Assembly: GCA_024760905.1 (NCBI GenBank)
Contig: CM045737.1
Span: 9,982,226-10,046,225 of the forward strand
Source of the DNA: Plotosus lineatus
Lineage: Eukaryota > Chordata > Actinopteri > Siluriformes > Plotosidae
Direction of reading: 5' to 3'
Length of the DNA stretch: 64,000 nucleotides
The position numbers and the translations under genes were made by a program. Numbering within the stretch: the stretch's first letter is position 1; each line of letters starts with the position of its first letter. The notes beneath the pieces were generated by a model, which had not been told where the DNA came from, ran no database searches, and was given only the letters and a program-made list of their open reading frames with translations. This document shows positions 19,847 to 31,271 of this stretch, in pieces.

Positions 19847-20935
19847 GCTGGCCAGTCCATACGACGGATTCCCTCGATATCCAAGCAGTCCTGTACCAGC
19901 CTTGCTCGATGGATTGATGCGTTGTCATCCATTAGTAGAAAATCTGGACCCACTGCGTCGGCATAGGCATGAACAATGGGAAGGATAATGTCATCCCGGT
20001 ACATCCTGGCATTAATTCCCCCTTGCAGGAACACATGAAGGTCCGTGCAACCTTCGATACTGATCCCTGCCCACACCATAACAGAGGGACCACCAAAACG
20101 GTCATGTTCAACAATGGCACACTCTGCAAAACGTTGCCCACGGGCCCTTCACACTTTCTGGCGTCTATCGTTAGTGGAAACACAAAATCTGGACTCATCA
20201 TAGAAGAATAGACATGACCAGGCCTCAATATTCCAGTCCATGTCTGCACGAGAAAAGGCCAACCTCGCCTGACGGTGTCTAGGGGTCAATCTTGGGGTCA
20301 CAGCCGGACGTCTGGCATTCAGGCCATCAGCATGCAGTCGGCTCCTTACAGTCTGGACACTGACACAAACATCGGTGGCATTTTGAACATTGTTTCTCAG
20401 AGTTCTTGCCGAGTCCAATCGGTTTTGTCGAGCATTTGTCCTCACATAACGATGCTGACAATCAGTTAAGGCACGGGGACGCTCTGAACGTGGTCTGTCA
20501 TGATACAGGCCGGTCTCCTGGAACACTCTGGCTTACACCAAACCAAACCTCCTGGTTATTTCAACCTGCCTTACACCGTCTTCAAGGAGCTGGACTGCTC
20601 TAGCCTCTTCTGTAGCATCCAGATGTCGTCATACAGCTCCACAACCTCCACACAACATCAACAAAACAATAATAGCCATGAACATTTTCATTTTGGTTTC
20701 TGCTGACAAACAAAACGAACAAGTCAACCCACGCTCTTTAAACACACACGCGTGAGTACGGTGATATTATCGCTCAAACCAGCTGGGGTCAATCAAGTGG
20801 AACTGAGTCAAACACAAAAAATATACAAGACAAACAAGGAAAGGTTCTTGAAAAAAATTGAAATTAAAGCCAATTCACAAAACAGCAAAAAATATTTAGA
20901 AAATTTCCAAATATCCTGAACTTTTTTATGTTGTG
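19845..20935 (-). pseudogene. Tc1/mariner transposase pseudogene, C-terminally truncated
   Basis: The minus strand encodes a Tc1-like transposase in two frames joined by a frameshift near 20100-20150. The N-terminal half (20526-20149) has MFQETGLYHDRPRSERPRAL, the helix-turn-helix region and the first catalytic Asp in FYDESRF. The second half (from about 20112) has VMVWAGIS and the second Asp in FLLMDDNASIH. The frame then runs into (TA)n after MDWPA, so the third acidic residue (normally in PIEHLWD) is missing. The terminal repeat with the CACAACATAAAAAAGTTCAGG complement lies at 20913-20935. It cannot be active. Confidence 0.9.
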
Positions 20936-20946
20936 GATATATAATA

Positions 20947-21624
20947 CAGGGATCCCTGGCTACTTCGTGCTTCAATTAAGGCGGCTTCAGTGCATCGTGG
21001 CTTAAAAAAAAAAAAATCGAATTAAAAAATATGGAAATTAATGAAGAATAGTGGAAAATTTAAGGGAAATGTCACAAAAACAAGGCCAATTATGCAAAAC
21101 AAACCTAAACCCTAAACCAACACAAAACAAAAAACACCCCAAAAATCTCCCAGCAAAACTGGATACATTGTTGCATCTGTGTGTGCGCGCGTCTCCGCAG
21201 CCCCCCCCCCCCCCACCCAGGAGGCTAGTATTAAGTGTACCTCAGGATAATGTTTAATCATATTTCATACTTTATGATTTATCTCTCTGTAGATTTTATT
21301 CCATTTCTATTTCTACTTGTTCTTCGATTTCACTTTCATTTTCGACCTTGGACAGCTTGGTATCTCCAGATGTTTGCAAAATGAACGTTGGTAAGTTGGA
21401 GAGCGTCTGTATTTATATATTATTTACATCTTATGTCATTTTTTCAATGTTTAATTGTTATTATAAGTATTTATAGCATTGGATATGTATTCATTGATAT
21501 GTGTATATTATATACATGTACGAATACATCAGTCGGGGGGTTGGGGGGTGATCATACTTCGCAGATTTCGATGGTCGCGTGGGGATCTCGGTCCCAATTA
21601 ACCGCAGAAAGTGAGGGATCCCTG
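20947..21624 (-). mobile_element. pogo/Tigger-like MITE, family A, complete
   Basis: CAGGGATCCCTGGCTACTTCG at the left and GTGAGGGATCCCTG at the right, TA on both sides (20945-20946, 21625-21626). It is 678 bp and inverted relative to 4528-5357. The inner ends TTCAATTAAGGCGGCTTCAG and CCCAATTAACCGCAG are as in other copies. No coding capacity. Confidence 0.88.
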
Positions 21625-21626
21625 TA

Positions 21627-22261
21627 TATACAATTTGGGAGAGTTGCCAAACCTATGTGCAGACTTACTGTATAATAGGCACATTGGGAGTGACCCAGTA
21701 ATGACTGCAAGGTAAATCTTAACTGGGACAACAATTATTCTCGGCTGCTCTCCTGGCTGTGTGCAGGACTGTAAGAGTGTCACAGCTTTGCTTTTATTTC
21801 CGAATAAAACATGCGATGAGAAGAGCTAACATTAGCCTGGTGATGGCGGAATAAAGGTGGAGCAAAAAGAGAACATTTTAAAGCTCAAATGAAATAACTT
21901 TATTTACAGAAGGTAAACATCTCACTCGTGGCCCTCAAATATGCAAAACTACAAGACTTGTATAAAATATACAAAAATAGGAGGTTTTTATACAGACAGA
22001 ATGGTAAAATATTGTAAATAATGATAATTTGATTTGGTAGTTAAGTAGGTCTTTAAGCCGTGTAAAAGGTATGTGATGTGCCAAATTTCGTTCCGCAGGA
22101 AATTGTGTGTGTGTTTGTCTGCGCACAGGCCACGGGTGCATGATTGATCCTAGTGGACTGCGGACAGACAAACACAATTTTTTTTAACCATCTTACGCAA
22201 GGTCAAAGGAAGCTCTGTGTGCCCAAGGGTCCTATAAAAATGTAAAGGTAGGTAGTCTGTT
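21627..22261. other. unassigned sequence
   Basis: About 635 bases without recognised features. Confidence 0.4.
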
Positions 22262-22553
22262 GGGCTTTTTACACTCGAGCCTAGTGGTTCATCAGGCCGG
22301 TGCTTATCCCCGGTTTCTGGAGCATGAAGCGACTAGGAGTTCAACTCCTCCTGGATGGAACGCTCGTCCATCGCAGGTGACGTTCCCAGTATATTTTTAC
22401 TGGTACCCATTTATACTGCTGTGTGCACAGAGGCACACTTGGAGTTGAAACCTTGCCCAGGGGTCTTAGCACAGTGGGGGTCTAACTGGGATTTGAACAC
22501 ACAACCTCCCGATCCTGAGCGCAGCACCCTAACCACGATGCCACCAGCCCTAC
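22262..22553 (-). mobile_element. tRNA-derived SINE, family S2
   Basis: On the minus strand the head carries GGCATCGTGGTTAGGGTGC (A box) and TGTTCAAATCCCAG (B box). The body then runs through CACTGTGCTAAGACCCC, GGGTACCAGTAAAAATATAC and AGGAGGAGTTGAACTCCTAG. A second copy is on the plus strand at 43017-43305. Confidence 0.82.
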
Positions 22554-25264
22554 TATATAAAAATGTGTCCTTCATATATTTGGGCAAAGACCGAATGTGA
22601 TTCCCATCAGATCTGAATTGAAAATCTGAATCATTTGCATGACTTTAATTGGTGACACTTGAAAGGTCAGGGAACGCATGTGTTTCCTGCAGCAGTCATT
22701 TCATGTTTTAAAACTTTTTGATCTGCAGTCCTCTGTGTTTGGCATTCAGAGGCGTAGTTGTGATGGTACAATAGTGACAAGGCGTCTTATTTTTATTTTT
22801 TTTAAAGAACTTGCAGTATTACGGCTCATCGTCCATAAAAGGTAAACACCCAGTGTGTGGAGATCAAAGGTCAGATTTCAGAAGTCATATGCTCACTGGT
22901 TTGTGGCTCGAGTCTCTGTACTTCACTGACTCCTACCTTGACACGACTTCCATTTTATTTACATTACAGCTTGACTGACGGTAAAAAGAGAAGAAAACGA
23001 GTAATGAGCCACTAAATTAGACACATCACCTAACAGATTAAATGTAACAAGGATTGTGTGGGAATTTGCAGTGTAATTCTCCAACAGCTCAGCGCCGTGT
23101 TATGCCCAGGTCTAACATAGCTGAAATGACTTCATGGTAGATGATGATTACCTGCCCAGGGGCCAACGAACATTATTTTGTAAGTATGTGCCGCACTTCC
23201 ATCAGAATACTTGAGAACTGTGGTGATATCTTTGATTTCCAAAAGGGTGTGGCTTCCATTAATGGACATGATGCTTTATGTCAGACCAAGTATTGATCAT
23301 AGTAAGTGACTTTATACTGTAGGTACAGGGCCGCCACATATTGTATGCAGCAGCCTGATGTTGACCTAAGCAAAAAAATAAATAAATAAATAAAAGCCTG
23401 CGTTACAGTAACGTGGGCAATTTCCTTCATGACATCATAGTTCCTTGTGAATATTTAAGGTTTTCTTCATTTATATTCATGCTGCATCTCATTTTGTATC
23501 AAAATGTCAATATCAGGTTTCTTCAGATTAATGTTATGTAGTTTATGTAATTTTGTTTTTTGAGACTATACTTCTCTCAACTTTCACCAAACTGTCTGTG
23601 TTGTCAGGTCTGTATCACCGCATGCTTAAAATTCTCAAATAGTGAGTCAGAAATGCTTGTCGTATACCAACAGCATCGTGTCTGATTAATTAATGATGAG
23701 CGCGAGAGAGGAAAGCACCTGATAGTCCTCTATATAAGGCTGATGTGGATTGAGGATAATTATTGACTTTTTTTCTTGCTTTTGGGTTGAAAATATTTTG
23801 TCGATCAATGATATAAATTCTTCTGTGAGCTTGGTTACCTCTGCCAGACGGTTTAATTGTGTCTGGAGTTTAAGCCTTCAATAAGCAATTTAAAATCTTC
23901 ATGAAGTCGTGGATCAGGACCAGTAGTGGGCCGTGGAGTTGATATCTGTGCCTTCAGTGGGGACTTGGTGGACTTAATCCACTTCTTATCACTTCTATCA
24001 CATTGCAACCATACAAACCAACAATAATGTACAAAAACACAACACAACATAACCGGGTGTGGCATTGCAGAGAGAGAGAGAGAGAGGGAGGGATTTTGCA
24101 TATTGAGAGTGAATACCATTATTACTAAAGCAAGAATCACATTTAACCCTTCAGATTCGAATTCATCATCGAAACGTACCACTCGTAAGCATGGCTCTGG
24201 ATGTGGCAATCAAACTCTCGCCTGGGCTGGAACAACTACGAGCTTCAGGGTTGGCCAACCTCTCGTAACGATATCTCGCTTTTCGGAGCAGTTTGCCTTA
24301 AATTAATTCCTAAGAATGTCCGACACCAAGTCACTTTCCCTCCCTGTCTTCCATTCCGGGCATAAACAATTCTAACTAAAATGTATTTGACATTATTGTG
24401 AGCCCACCAGCTGGCTCTCTGAGGCGAATCAGAAATCTGATTAGACAAAAAAATCTAATATCCACATGCACACACTGAAAGCAGTGCAGAAAAAAAGACA
24501 CCAAAAAATGAAGAGAATTAACTGTTTGGAATAATTAATGCAATTTAATGGAACAATTAGTAGAATTTAAGTTGTAAATGTAGGTCAGTGCTTCTGATAG
24601 TGATTAGGTTAACAGAGAGGGCTTTGCTGGCCCTGATGGCAAACCACTGGACCTAGGTAAGGTTTGTGTGTGTGCTTGTATGTTCAATGAAAAAGGGTTA
24701 CTGCTGCTGTCTTTTTTCCTATAATGGGCATCAATAATTCTGCAGGTGCATGGGTGTCGGGTTTTTTTTTTTTTTTTTTTTTTTTTTTTGGCAATACATT
24801 TTAAACATTTTTAGCAATTAATATCATTGATCCTGATTGACATGGCAAACACAATAGGAATCCTCTCATGGAAAAAACATTTAGACTAAAATTATAAACA
24901 TAAATGATCAGTGAGAACCTGGATAGTGGGACTCATGCTTCACTGATTTGCATCTATTATAAATAACAGTGCCAGAGCCTCTGACTTGGCGAACAGGCTT
25001 GAGGTTTCAGCGGAGCAGGTCTCTACACACTATGACTGTTTGAACATGCAGATTTGGAACAGAAGAGCCTCGGTTTGTCTTGTGAAGACTTATTTAAAAG
25101 CTGTAACATATCATTTACTGAGCGAAGAGGTTGAAATTTTCTACAATCTATCATTTATGTAGGAAGTAGGGGTGCTGAGGGACTGGCAGCATTCAGTTGT
25201 TTACTTTTTAGCTTTTATTTAACTGCGACCGTTGTTATGAAAATAAGACCAGTGTATTGGTTCA
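22554..25264. other. long stretch without recognised elements
   Basis: About 2.7 kb with none of the repeat families found elsewhere in the window. It includes a (GA)n patch (24070-24088) and a T tract (24762-24789). A 118-codon minus-strand frame (23853-24209) crosses the GA repeat and has no family signature. The quiet could mean old unique sequence or a conserved non-coding block; this cannot be decided here. Confidence 0.45.
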
Positions 25265-25480
25265 CAAGCACTCATTCATACATTTACTTGCTGAGCCACT
25301 TCATCCTAATATGAGGGGCACATGGAGGCTGGAGTGTATCTCAGGCGACACTAGGTTGAGGGCGGGATCCATCCGAAACAGAGAGAACATGTCATGTGGA
25401 TGACAGCACTCACATGTAGGGTCAATTTATAACAGAAACTTAGCCTAATGTCCAAGCCTTTAGACTGCACAGGGAAATGT
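25265..25480 (-). mobile_element. L2/V-SINE-type SINE fragment
   Basis: On the plus strand it opens with the tail complement (CACTTCATCCTAATATGAGG, GGAGGCTGGAGTGTATCTCAG) and continues CACATGTAGGGTCAATTTAT toward the core. Diverged. Confidence 0.65.
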
Positions 25481-25499
25481 CACACACAAATTTTCTCAG

Positions 25500-25615
25500 T
25501 GGAGCATCGACAAGGTGTGAGACTGTCAATTCGGAGATCGCAAGTTCAAATCCGGGTTGATGCCTCAGTCATCAGTCACCATTAGTCCATAGGAACTAAT
25601 TAGTTGAGCTCTCAT
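25500..25615 (+). mobile_element. SINE-like repeat, family S5, partial
   Basis: GATCGCAAGTTCAAATCCGGG (B-box type) followed by CAGTCACCATTAGTCC and AGTTGAGCTCTCATG, matching the minus-strand copy near 1265-1520. Confidence 0.5.
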
Positions 25616-25621
25616 GTAAGC

Positions 25622-27052
25622 TGTTTTTTCATGGTGTGGATGGGAAGAGAAATGGAGTAGGAGTCATCTTGAAGGAGGAGTTTGTCAGGAATGTTCTAGA
25701 AGTGAAAAGAGTGTCAGACAGAGTGATGAGTCTCAAGTTTGAAGTTGAAGGCGTGATGTTCAATGTTGTAAGTGCTTATGCCCCACAGTGTGTCCATTTT
25801 TAAGAACAATGGTGATGTGCAGAGTTGTGGCAAATACAGAGGGATAAAGTTGATGAGCCATACGATGAAGTTATGGGAAAGAATAGTGGAAGCTAGCCTA
25901 AGGGCAGAGGTCAGCATTTGTGAACAACAGTTTGGTTTCATACCAAGAAAGAGCACCACAGATGCAGTGTTCGCCTTGAGGATGTTAATGGAGAAGTACA
26001 GAGATGGTCAGAAGTAGCTGCATTGTGCCTTTGTGGATCTAGAGAAAGCATATGACAGGATGCCGAGAGAGGAACTGTGGTATTGCATGAGGAAGTCTGG
26101 TGTGGCAGAGAAGTATGTTAGAGTGGTGCAGGACATGTATGAGAGATGTAAGACAGTGGTGAGGTGTGCTGTCAGTGTAATACAAGAGTTCAAGGTAGAG
26201 GTGGGACTGCATCAAGGATCAGCGCTGTGCCCTTTCTTGTTTGCTATGGTGATGGACAGGCAGACAGACGAGGTTAGACAAGAATCTCCATGGACTATGA
26301 TGTTTGCAGATGACATTGTGATCTGTAGTGAGAGCATAGAACAAGTGCAGGAAAATCTAGAGAGGTGGAGGTATGCCCTGGAAAGGAATACATGTGTGTG
26401 AACGAGAAGGACCCAAGAGGAACAGTGAGGTTACAGGGAGCAGAGATAACGAAGGTGGAGGATTTTAAGTACTTGGTCTCAACAATTCAGAGCAATGGAG
26501 ATTGTGGAAAAAAGTGAAGAAGCGTGTGCAGGCAGGTTGGAATGGTTGGAGAAAAGTATCCGGTGTGATGTGTGATAGGAAGGTAACGGCAAGAATGAAA
26601 GGAAAAGTGTACAAGTCGGTGTTGAGGCCAGCGATATTGTATGGTTTAGAAACAGTGGCCCTGGGGAAAAGACAGAAGGCTGAGCTGGAGGTAGCAGAGA
26701 TGAAAATGTTGAGGTTCTCTTTAGGAGTAATGAGGATGGATAGGATCAGGAATGAGCGCATCAGAGGGACAGCACATGTTCGAGGTTTTGGAGACAAAGT
26801 CAGAGAGGCTAGATTGAGATGGTTTGGACATGTACAGAGGAGGGATAGTGAGTATATTGATAGTAGGATGCTGAGGTTGGAACTACCAGGCAGAAGGCTG
26901 AGAGGAAGACCAAAGAGAAGATTTATGTATGGTTTGAAAGAGGACATGAAGGTAGTTGGAGTAAGAGTAGAAGATATAGAGGATAGGGTGAGATGGAGGT
27001 GGATTGTTTGCTGTGGCGTCCCCTGAAGGGAGCAGCCGAAAGGAAAAGAAGA
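25622..27052 (+). pseudogene. RTE-type LINE, 5'-truncated, internally deleted
   Basis: An endonuclease remnant (about 25640-25795, ending EGVMFNVVSAYAPQ) is fused by internal deletion to the reverse transcriptase. The RT frame runs 25805-26401 with KYRGIKLMSHTMKLWERIVE, CEQQFGFIPRKSTTDAVFAL, FVDLEKAYDRMPREELWYC, GLHQGSALCPFLFAMVMD and the catalytic box MMFADDIVI. It is broken by TAG at 26015-26017 and TGA at 26399-26401. After a frameshift the C-terminal part (26502-27026) has RRVQ-type RLRGRPKRR motifs. The 3' UTR tail GCTGTGGCGTCCCCTGAAGG, AGCAGCCGAAAGGAAAAGAAG ends near 27052. It resembles fish RTE (Expander-type) elements; dead copy. Confidence 0.88.
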
Positions 27053-27054
27053 AT

Positions 27055-27326
27055 ATATGTTGAAGAAACCTTGATACTCTGTTGATTACAATATTAAAAG
27101 AATAAACTTTGATATTCAGTATGTTGATTTCAAATACAACATTTATTACATTCTATTGTGTTTACATCATCACATACATCATATAGCATGATGTGTGAAA
27201 AAAAATTCCCTGCGAATCCAGGGTGGCCTGCACAGGCCAAAAAAAAAAAAAAAAAAAAAATCCCTCCCGGGTGAATTGTTTTTTATTATGTTATTGCCAA
27301 CAAAGAATTTTTTCAGCCTGGCCTAA
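27055..27326 (+). repeat. unclassified interspersed repeat R1, copy 1
   Basis: About 270 bases from TGTTGAAGAAACCTTGATAC to TTTTTTCAGCCTGGCC are repeated at 60050-60318. The first ~75 bases are almost identical in the two copies; the rest is diverged with an A tract in the middle. There are no terminal repeats, coding capacity or pol III boxes. It directly follows the RTE 3' end. Confidence 0.75.
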
Positions 27327-28402
27327 TTTTACAGTTTGTGGAATTAAAATCACTTTAACGTCTACATCATTTCCTTACTGTGGGTCATCTGAAATAACCT
27401 TTAGCACCATGTGGGATCAATAAAATCCGAGTGATAAAGCTGTTCGAACCAGTTTATTGTTACATAGTCATTGTCCTCAGGAAGCTCCGGCTACAAACAT
27501 TAAAAACGACATGAAGAAACCTTTTCATTGAATTATAGCCGGTAGTGTAAATATGGCAAGAAATAATTGTGATGCACAGCTGAGTGTGAGTCAGTTCAGC
27601 CTTGTTTGAAAGCAGGAACACTTTTCTGACTGAACCGAAAAGATTCTGAGCACGAATCCAGAGCACAAAACCTAGTGACGGGGGTGCCTCTGATGTTTCA
27701 TGATAATCTGGTGACAAAGGCTTCAGCAGGGTTGATTCGTGGTGCGTTCACATTGTTCAGTGTTTTTCTCCTGCCTGCATTAGATTTCGACTTTTCCTTT
27801 CTATTTATCGTGGCAAGTGTTTTCTTCCATGATATCTGAGTACATCTGGACACAGTAGTGCAAACTTAGCCTCAGTCAAAGCTGGATTCATTATTGACGC
27901 TACAGAACAGGCTTCTCCAGAAAATATACCGTGCAAGTAGCAGCATTGTAGTCCTGTACAAAAAAAAAAGGCTTCGGGGAATCTGCACAACCCTGAATGC
28001 TTTTTATTCAGGATATCTCAACGTATTTGTTAGCGGCACGCCCGTGAACTGGTCGGCTATTTTCTAGGATATCCGGTATTGTCCTGATTGTGAGACTAAA
28101 TTTTTTATATTGGTATCGAAAAGGAAAAGCAGTACTATTCTAAAGGTTCATGAAAAATATTGTTAATTGTTAAAAGTATTTGGCTAATGTGCTTGCTTTT
28201 TTTTTTTTCTTTTTTTTGCAGTGAATGTTTATTTCAATTGTGGTTAAAGAAGCTTTGTCCTGACTCTTATCCCAATTCAAGTGCTCAAATCACAAGGGGT
28301 TCCAGGTTTTTGAACCTGACATGAATTGGATGGAAATGGATGAACAAAGACTTTCTGAAAATTTTTTTGGCCGAACAGTTTTTCCAACATTGATGTTGGA
28401 TA
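27327..28402. other. unassigned sequence
   Basis: About 1.1 kb with no recognised feature beyond A and T tracts near 27960 and 28200. Confidence 0.4.
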
Positions 28403-28640
28403 CAGTAGGCCCTTGACTATTTACATTTTTGCACTCGCGGTTTGAGTATTCGCGGACTGCCGAGCAGCTCGCACGTGATTCAAATACAGCCAATGACTGT
28501 CCTTCTTGCTGATTGGTTGAGGTGATGTAACGCCCCTTTTTCCTCATTCACGCACAAATTGTCAATGAGCCTTTTTTTAGTGTGTTTTAATTACCAGTTA
28601 AGTTCTATGATGTCACTCAAATGCCTGCTAAGCACCAGAA
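28403..28640 (+). mobile_element. pogo-like MITE, family B, right end lost
   Basis: After TA: CAGTAGGCCCTTGACTATTT, then GTATTCGCGGACTGCC, GTGATTCAAATACAGCC and CTATGATGTCACTCAAATGC, as in 7276-7826. It is followed directly by family A sequence, so the right part was lost or replaced. Confidence 0.7.
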
Positions 28641-28891
28641 ACACATAAATGTACACATATAAATGTACACACATACATCAGTCGGTGGGGGGGGGTGATC
28701 CTACTTCACGGATTTCGATGGTCGCGTGGGGATCTTGGTCCCAATTAACCGCGGAAAGTGAGGGATCCCTGTATTGATATTATACACACATGTACATTTA
28801 CATCAGTCAGGGGGGTCGATCCTACTTCGTGGAATTCGGTGGTTGCGGGGGGGTCTCGGTCCCAATTAACCGCGGAAAGTGAGGGACCTCT
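28641..28891 (-). repeat. two tandem family A pogo ends
   Basis: The same family A end occurs twice in a row. Each has ACATCAGTCGG or ACATCAGTCAGG, GATCCTACTTC, CCCAATTAACCGCGGAAAG and a terminal GTGAGGGATCCCTG (ends 28771) or GTGAGGGACCTC (ends about 28891). No left end accompanies either one. Confidence 0.75.
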
Positions 28892-29981
28892 ATATACAAT
28901 TTCAGCTCATGGTCGCAAGAATCACCTAAACCTGGCTCAGATTTTCAAATTTCAAACAGCTGTCAAATCATCGATTATGTCTGTTCTTGCTGAAATTTTC
29001 AGGTTGAGCTTTTGCATGGTGTAGATTCAAAAATATATATTTTGAGGAAAATCTGAGACTACATGGTGGATTCCATTTGATGTTTTAACACTGATTGACC
29101 CAAATATTTTCTTTAAACAGTTATGGCCCCTCTTGAAGAACAGGCCGAGGCTCTGACTGGTATGAAACACAGTTACTCTTCCCTTTCTTTTCAGCGTTGC
29201 TTTATGAATCATTTTCTAATGATTAAGAACCTGTGAAAGCCCGGCAGGAGATCTGTCAGTGTGGTGCTTGATATTCGTTTCCGATTGAATCAGAACCGAG
29301 TGGTTAGCTTGTGAATTGTATTTAAATCGAATCGAGATTTCTATGCAGTAAAATCCAGCGTTAACATCGTCCACACTTCCCATGTTCTGTCCAGTGCAAT
29401 GGAATGCTGACTTCATCTCTAAAGGAACTCTGATTGATGTAGTAAGATTGTTTAATTGGTCGTGGTATCGTAAGCACTCAAGCAGATCTTTCTCTGTGGA
29501 GCAATCCGCTTAACAAGCCAGACACGTGTATTTAAAAGCACATCCAGCCTGCCGGAACAGATAAGAATCTCCCTTGTTTCCTGTATAGCAAATGAGCGTT
29601 AAATGGGCTTGAACTGTCTTCCTATTGCTCTTTCCCGTCTGCAGCTTCAGCTTTCATCACTCTGCCTGGTGCTAGCCATGCCTTGTGCTACGCACTTCTC
29701 TGTCCGAGTTAAGTGAGAGCGTGAGCAGGATGCCCAGATTTTGATATTAAGCATCCAACAAGTGAAGGATCAGGGGGAAAAACCCCATTGAAGGGAAATG
29801 TCAGGATGCTGAGCTGGAGAGTGCAGACTGGGAAGAACCTTGTGTTTTCAGAGCACCACTCTGGGGGAGTGAGGGCCGTTATTAAAGTCAAGACGGGTGG
29901 GAGGTTTGAGCAGAGGGTCGGCCACAGGGAACCTAAGATGAAGTCTTCAGGGAGTTTTAAATCAGGAGGCTGTAGAAAACA
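28892..29981. other. stretch without recognised elements
   Basis: About 1.1 kb of apparently unique sequence. A short ATG-led frame at 29123-29236 follows a pyrimidine-AG (TCTTTAAACAG) and precedes a GT, but is too short to identify. Frames at 29216-29416 and 29788-30039 have no domain. Confidence 0.4.
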
Positions 29982-29983
29982 CA

Positions 29984-30031
<48 letters not shown>
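29982..30031. repeat. (AC)n microsatellite
   Basis: Pure CA/AC run of about 24 units. A TAG/TAC/TACTAC-rich patch follows at 30063-30140. Confidence 0.95.
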
Positions 30032-30032
<1 letters not shown>

Positions 30033-30140
30033 GGGCTGATGCATAATTTAACAATTTCCAGGTAGTAGTAGTAATGCTAATATGTCGTAGCAATACTATT
30101 AATAGTATTAGTAGTACTACTACTACTAATGATGATGATT

Positions 30141-30773
30141 GTTGTCATAGTATGTTATTTTTAAAAATTAAATTTAAAATTTCTAAAATAGTTGTACTTT
30201 TTAAATAAGTGTTGAAACTTATACTTGGATGATTCTGCATCAATACAGTTACACAACATAATTGATTGTAACCAGCTGGGTAGTAAAGTCTAAAATGATT
30301 TCCTGTCAATGCTTAACGCAACACTCTGATTGGCCGGAGTGTGATGATCTATGTTGTGATGCTGTTTAACCAGTCGGTCAGCCACAACAGAAAGCATGGG
30401 GTACACGTGAGTAAAGCAAGCCTACAGCAACGTGGAGAAGTGTCACCATCTCACTGACGCTGACTCTCATTCCAATCTGACATGGCAGAATCAAGGAGCT
30501 GCTTTTTTGTTTGAGTTTTTCTTTTAAACATCCACACACACACACTCACACACACCTCTTTTTGTTTCTGGCTCACAATCAGCATAAACATTCATAAAAA
30601 CCTGCTATGAAAAAAAAACAAAAAACACAACAACCTCTACATGAGTAACATCAAATTAATTCATGTGTGTGTATAAAGATATTCATGTTGCCATTGATTT
30701 CTTTAACAATTTTCGACATAAAAGAAAAGGAATTGGATCAAATTGTTTATAGGATACCATCTTTTCTGGACTA
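30141..30773. other. unassigned sequence
   Basis: About 630 bases with no recognised feature, ending at the TA in front of the family G element. Confidence 0.4.
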
Positions 30774-30978
30774 CAGACGCTCCCCGACTTACGTTCATCC
30801 GTTTTATGCTTTTTTTTTTGCTTTTACATTTTATCCCCTGATATATATATTTAAAAAAAAAAAAAGTCAAATTTTGAGTTTAGACATACCTACGTAGTAC
30901 ACTGACGTAATGATGTAATGACGCTGCGTCCATTGTTTACAAACGACAGACTGAATGTGCCCCTCCTCCTTCCCAGTT

Positions 30979-30980
<2 letters not shown>

Positions 30981-31046
<66 letters not shown>

Positions 31047-31061
31047 TATATGTATATATAT

Positions 31062-31103
<42 letters not shown>

Positions 31104-31135
31104 GTGAGTGTGTGTGTGTGTGTGTATGTATATAA

Positions 31136-31189
<54 letters not shown>

Positions 31190-31190
31190 C
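30981..31190. repeat. long (TA)n block with GATA and TG interruptions
   Basis: About 210 bases of TA repeats with a TG/GA interruption at 31101-31126. It expanded inside the family G element. Confidence 0.97.
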
Positions 31191-31271
31191 AGTTATATAG
31201 CATGTTACTCTTGTGTTACAACGTCGTCTCTGTGATCTTTGTGTTTACACTGTTTTGCGGACTCCTTGACA

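Noticed and set aside
23853..24209. 118-codon minus-strand frame
   Set aside because: Passes through a GA/CT repeat (SLSLSLS) and has no domain.
26465..26947. 160-codon minus-strand frame
   Set aside because: Antisense shadow of the RTE LINE C-terminal region.
29121..29160. Possible small exon (ATG GCC CCT CTT GAA...) between AG and GT
   Set aside because: Too short, no homologue recognised, and no matching neighbour exons.
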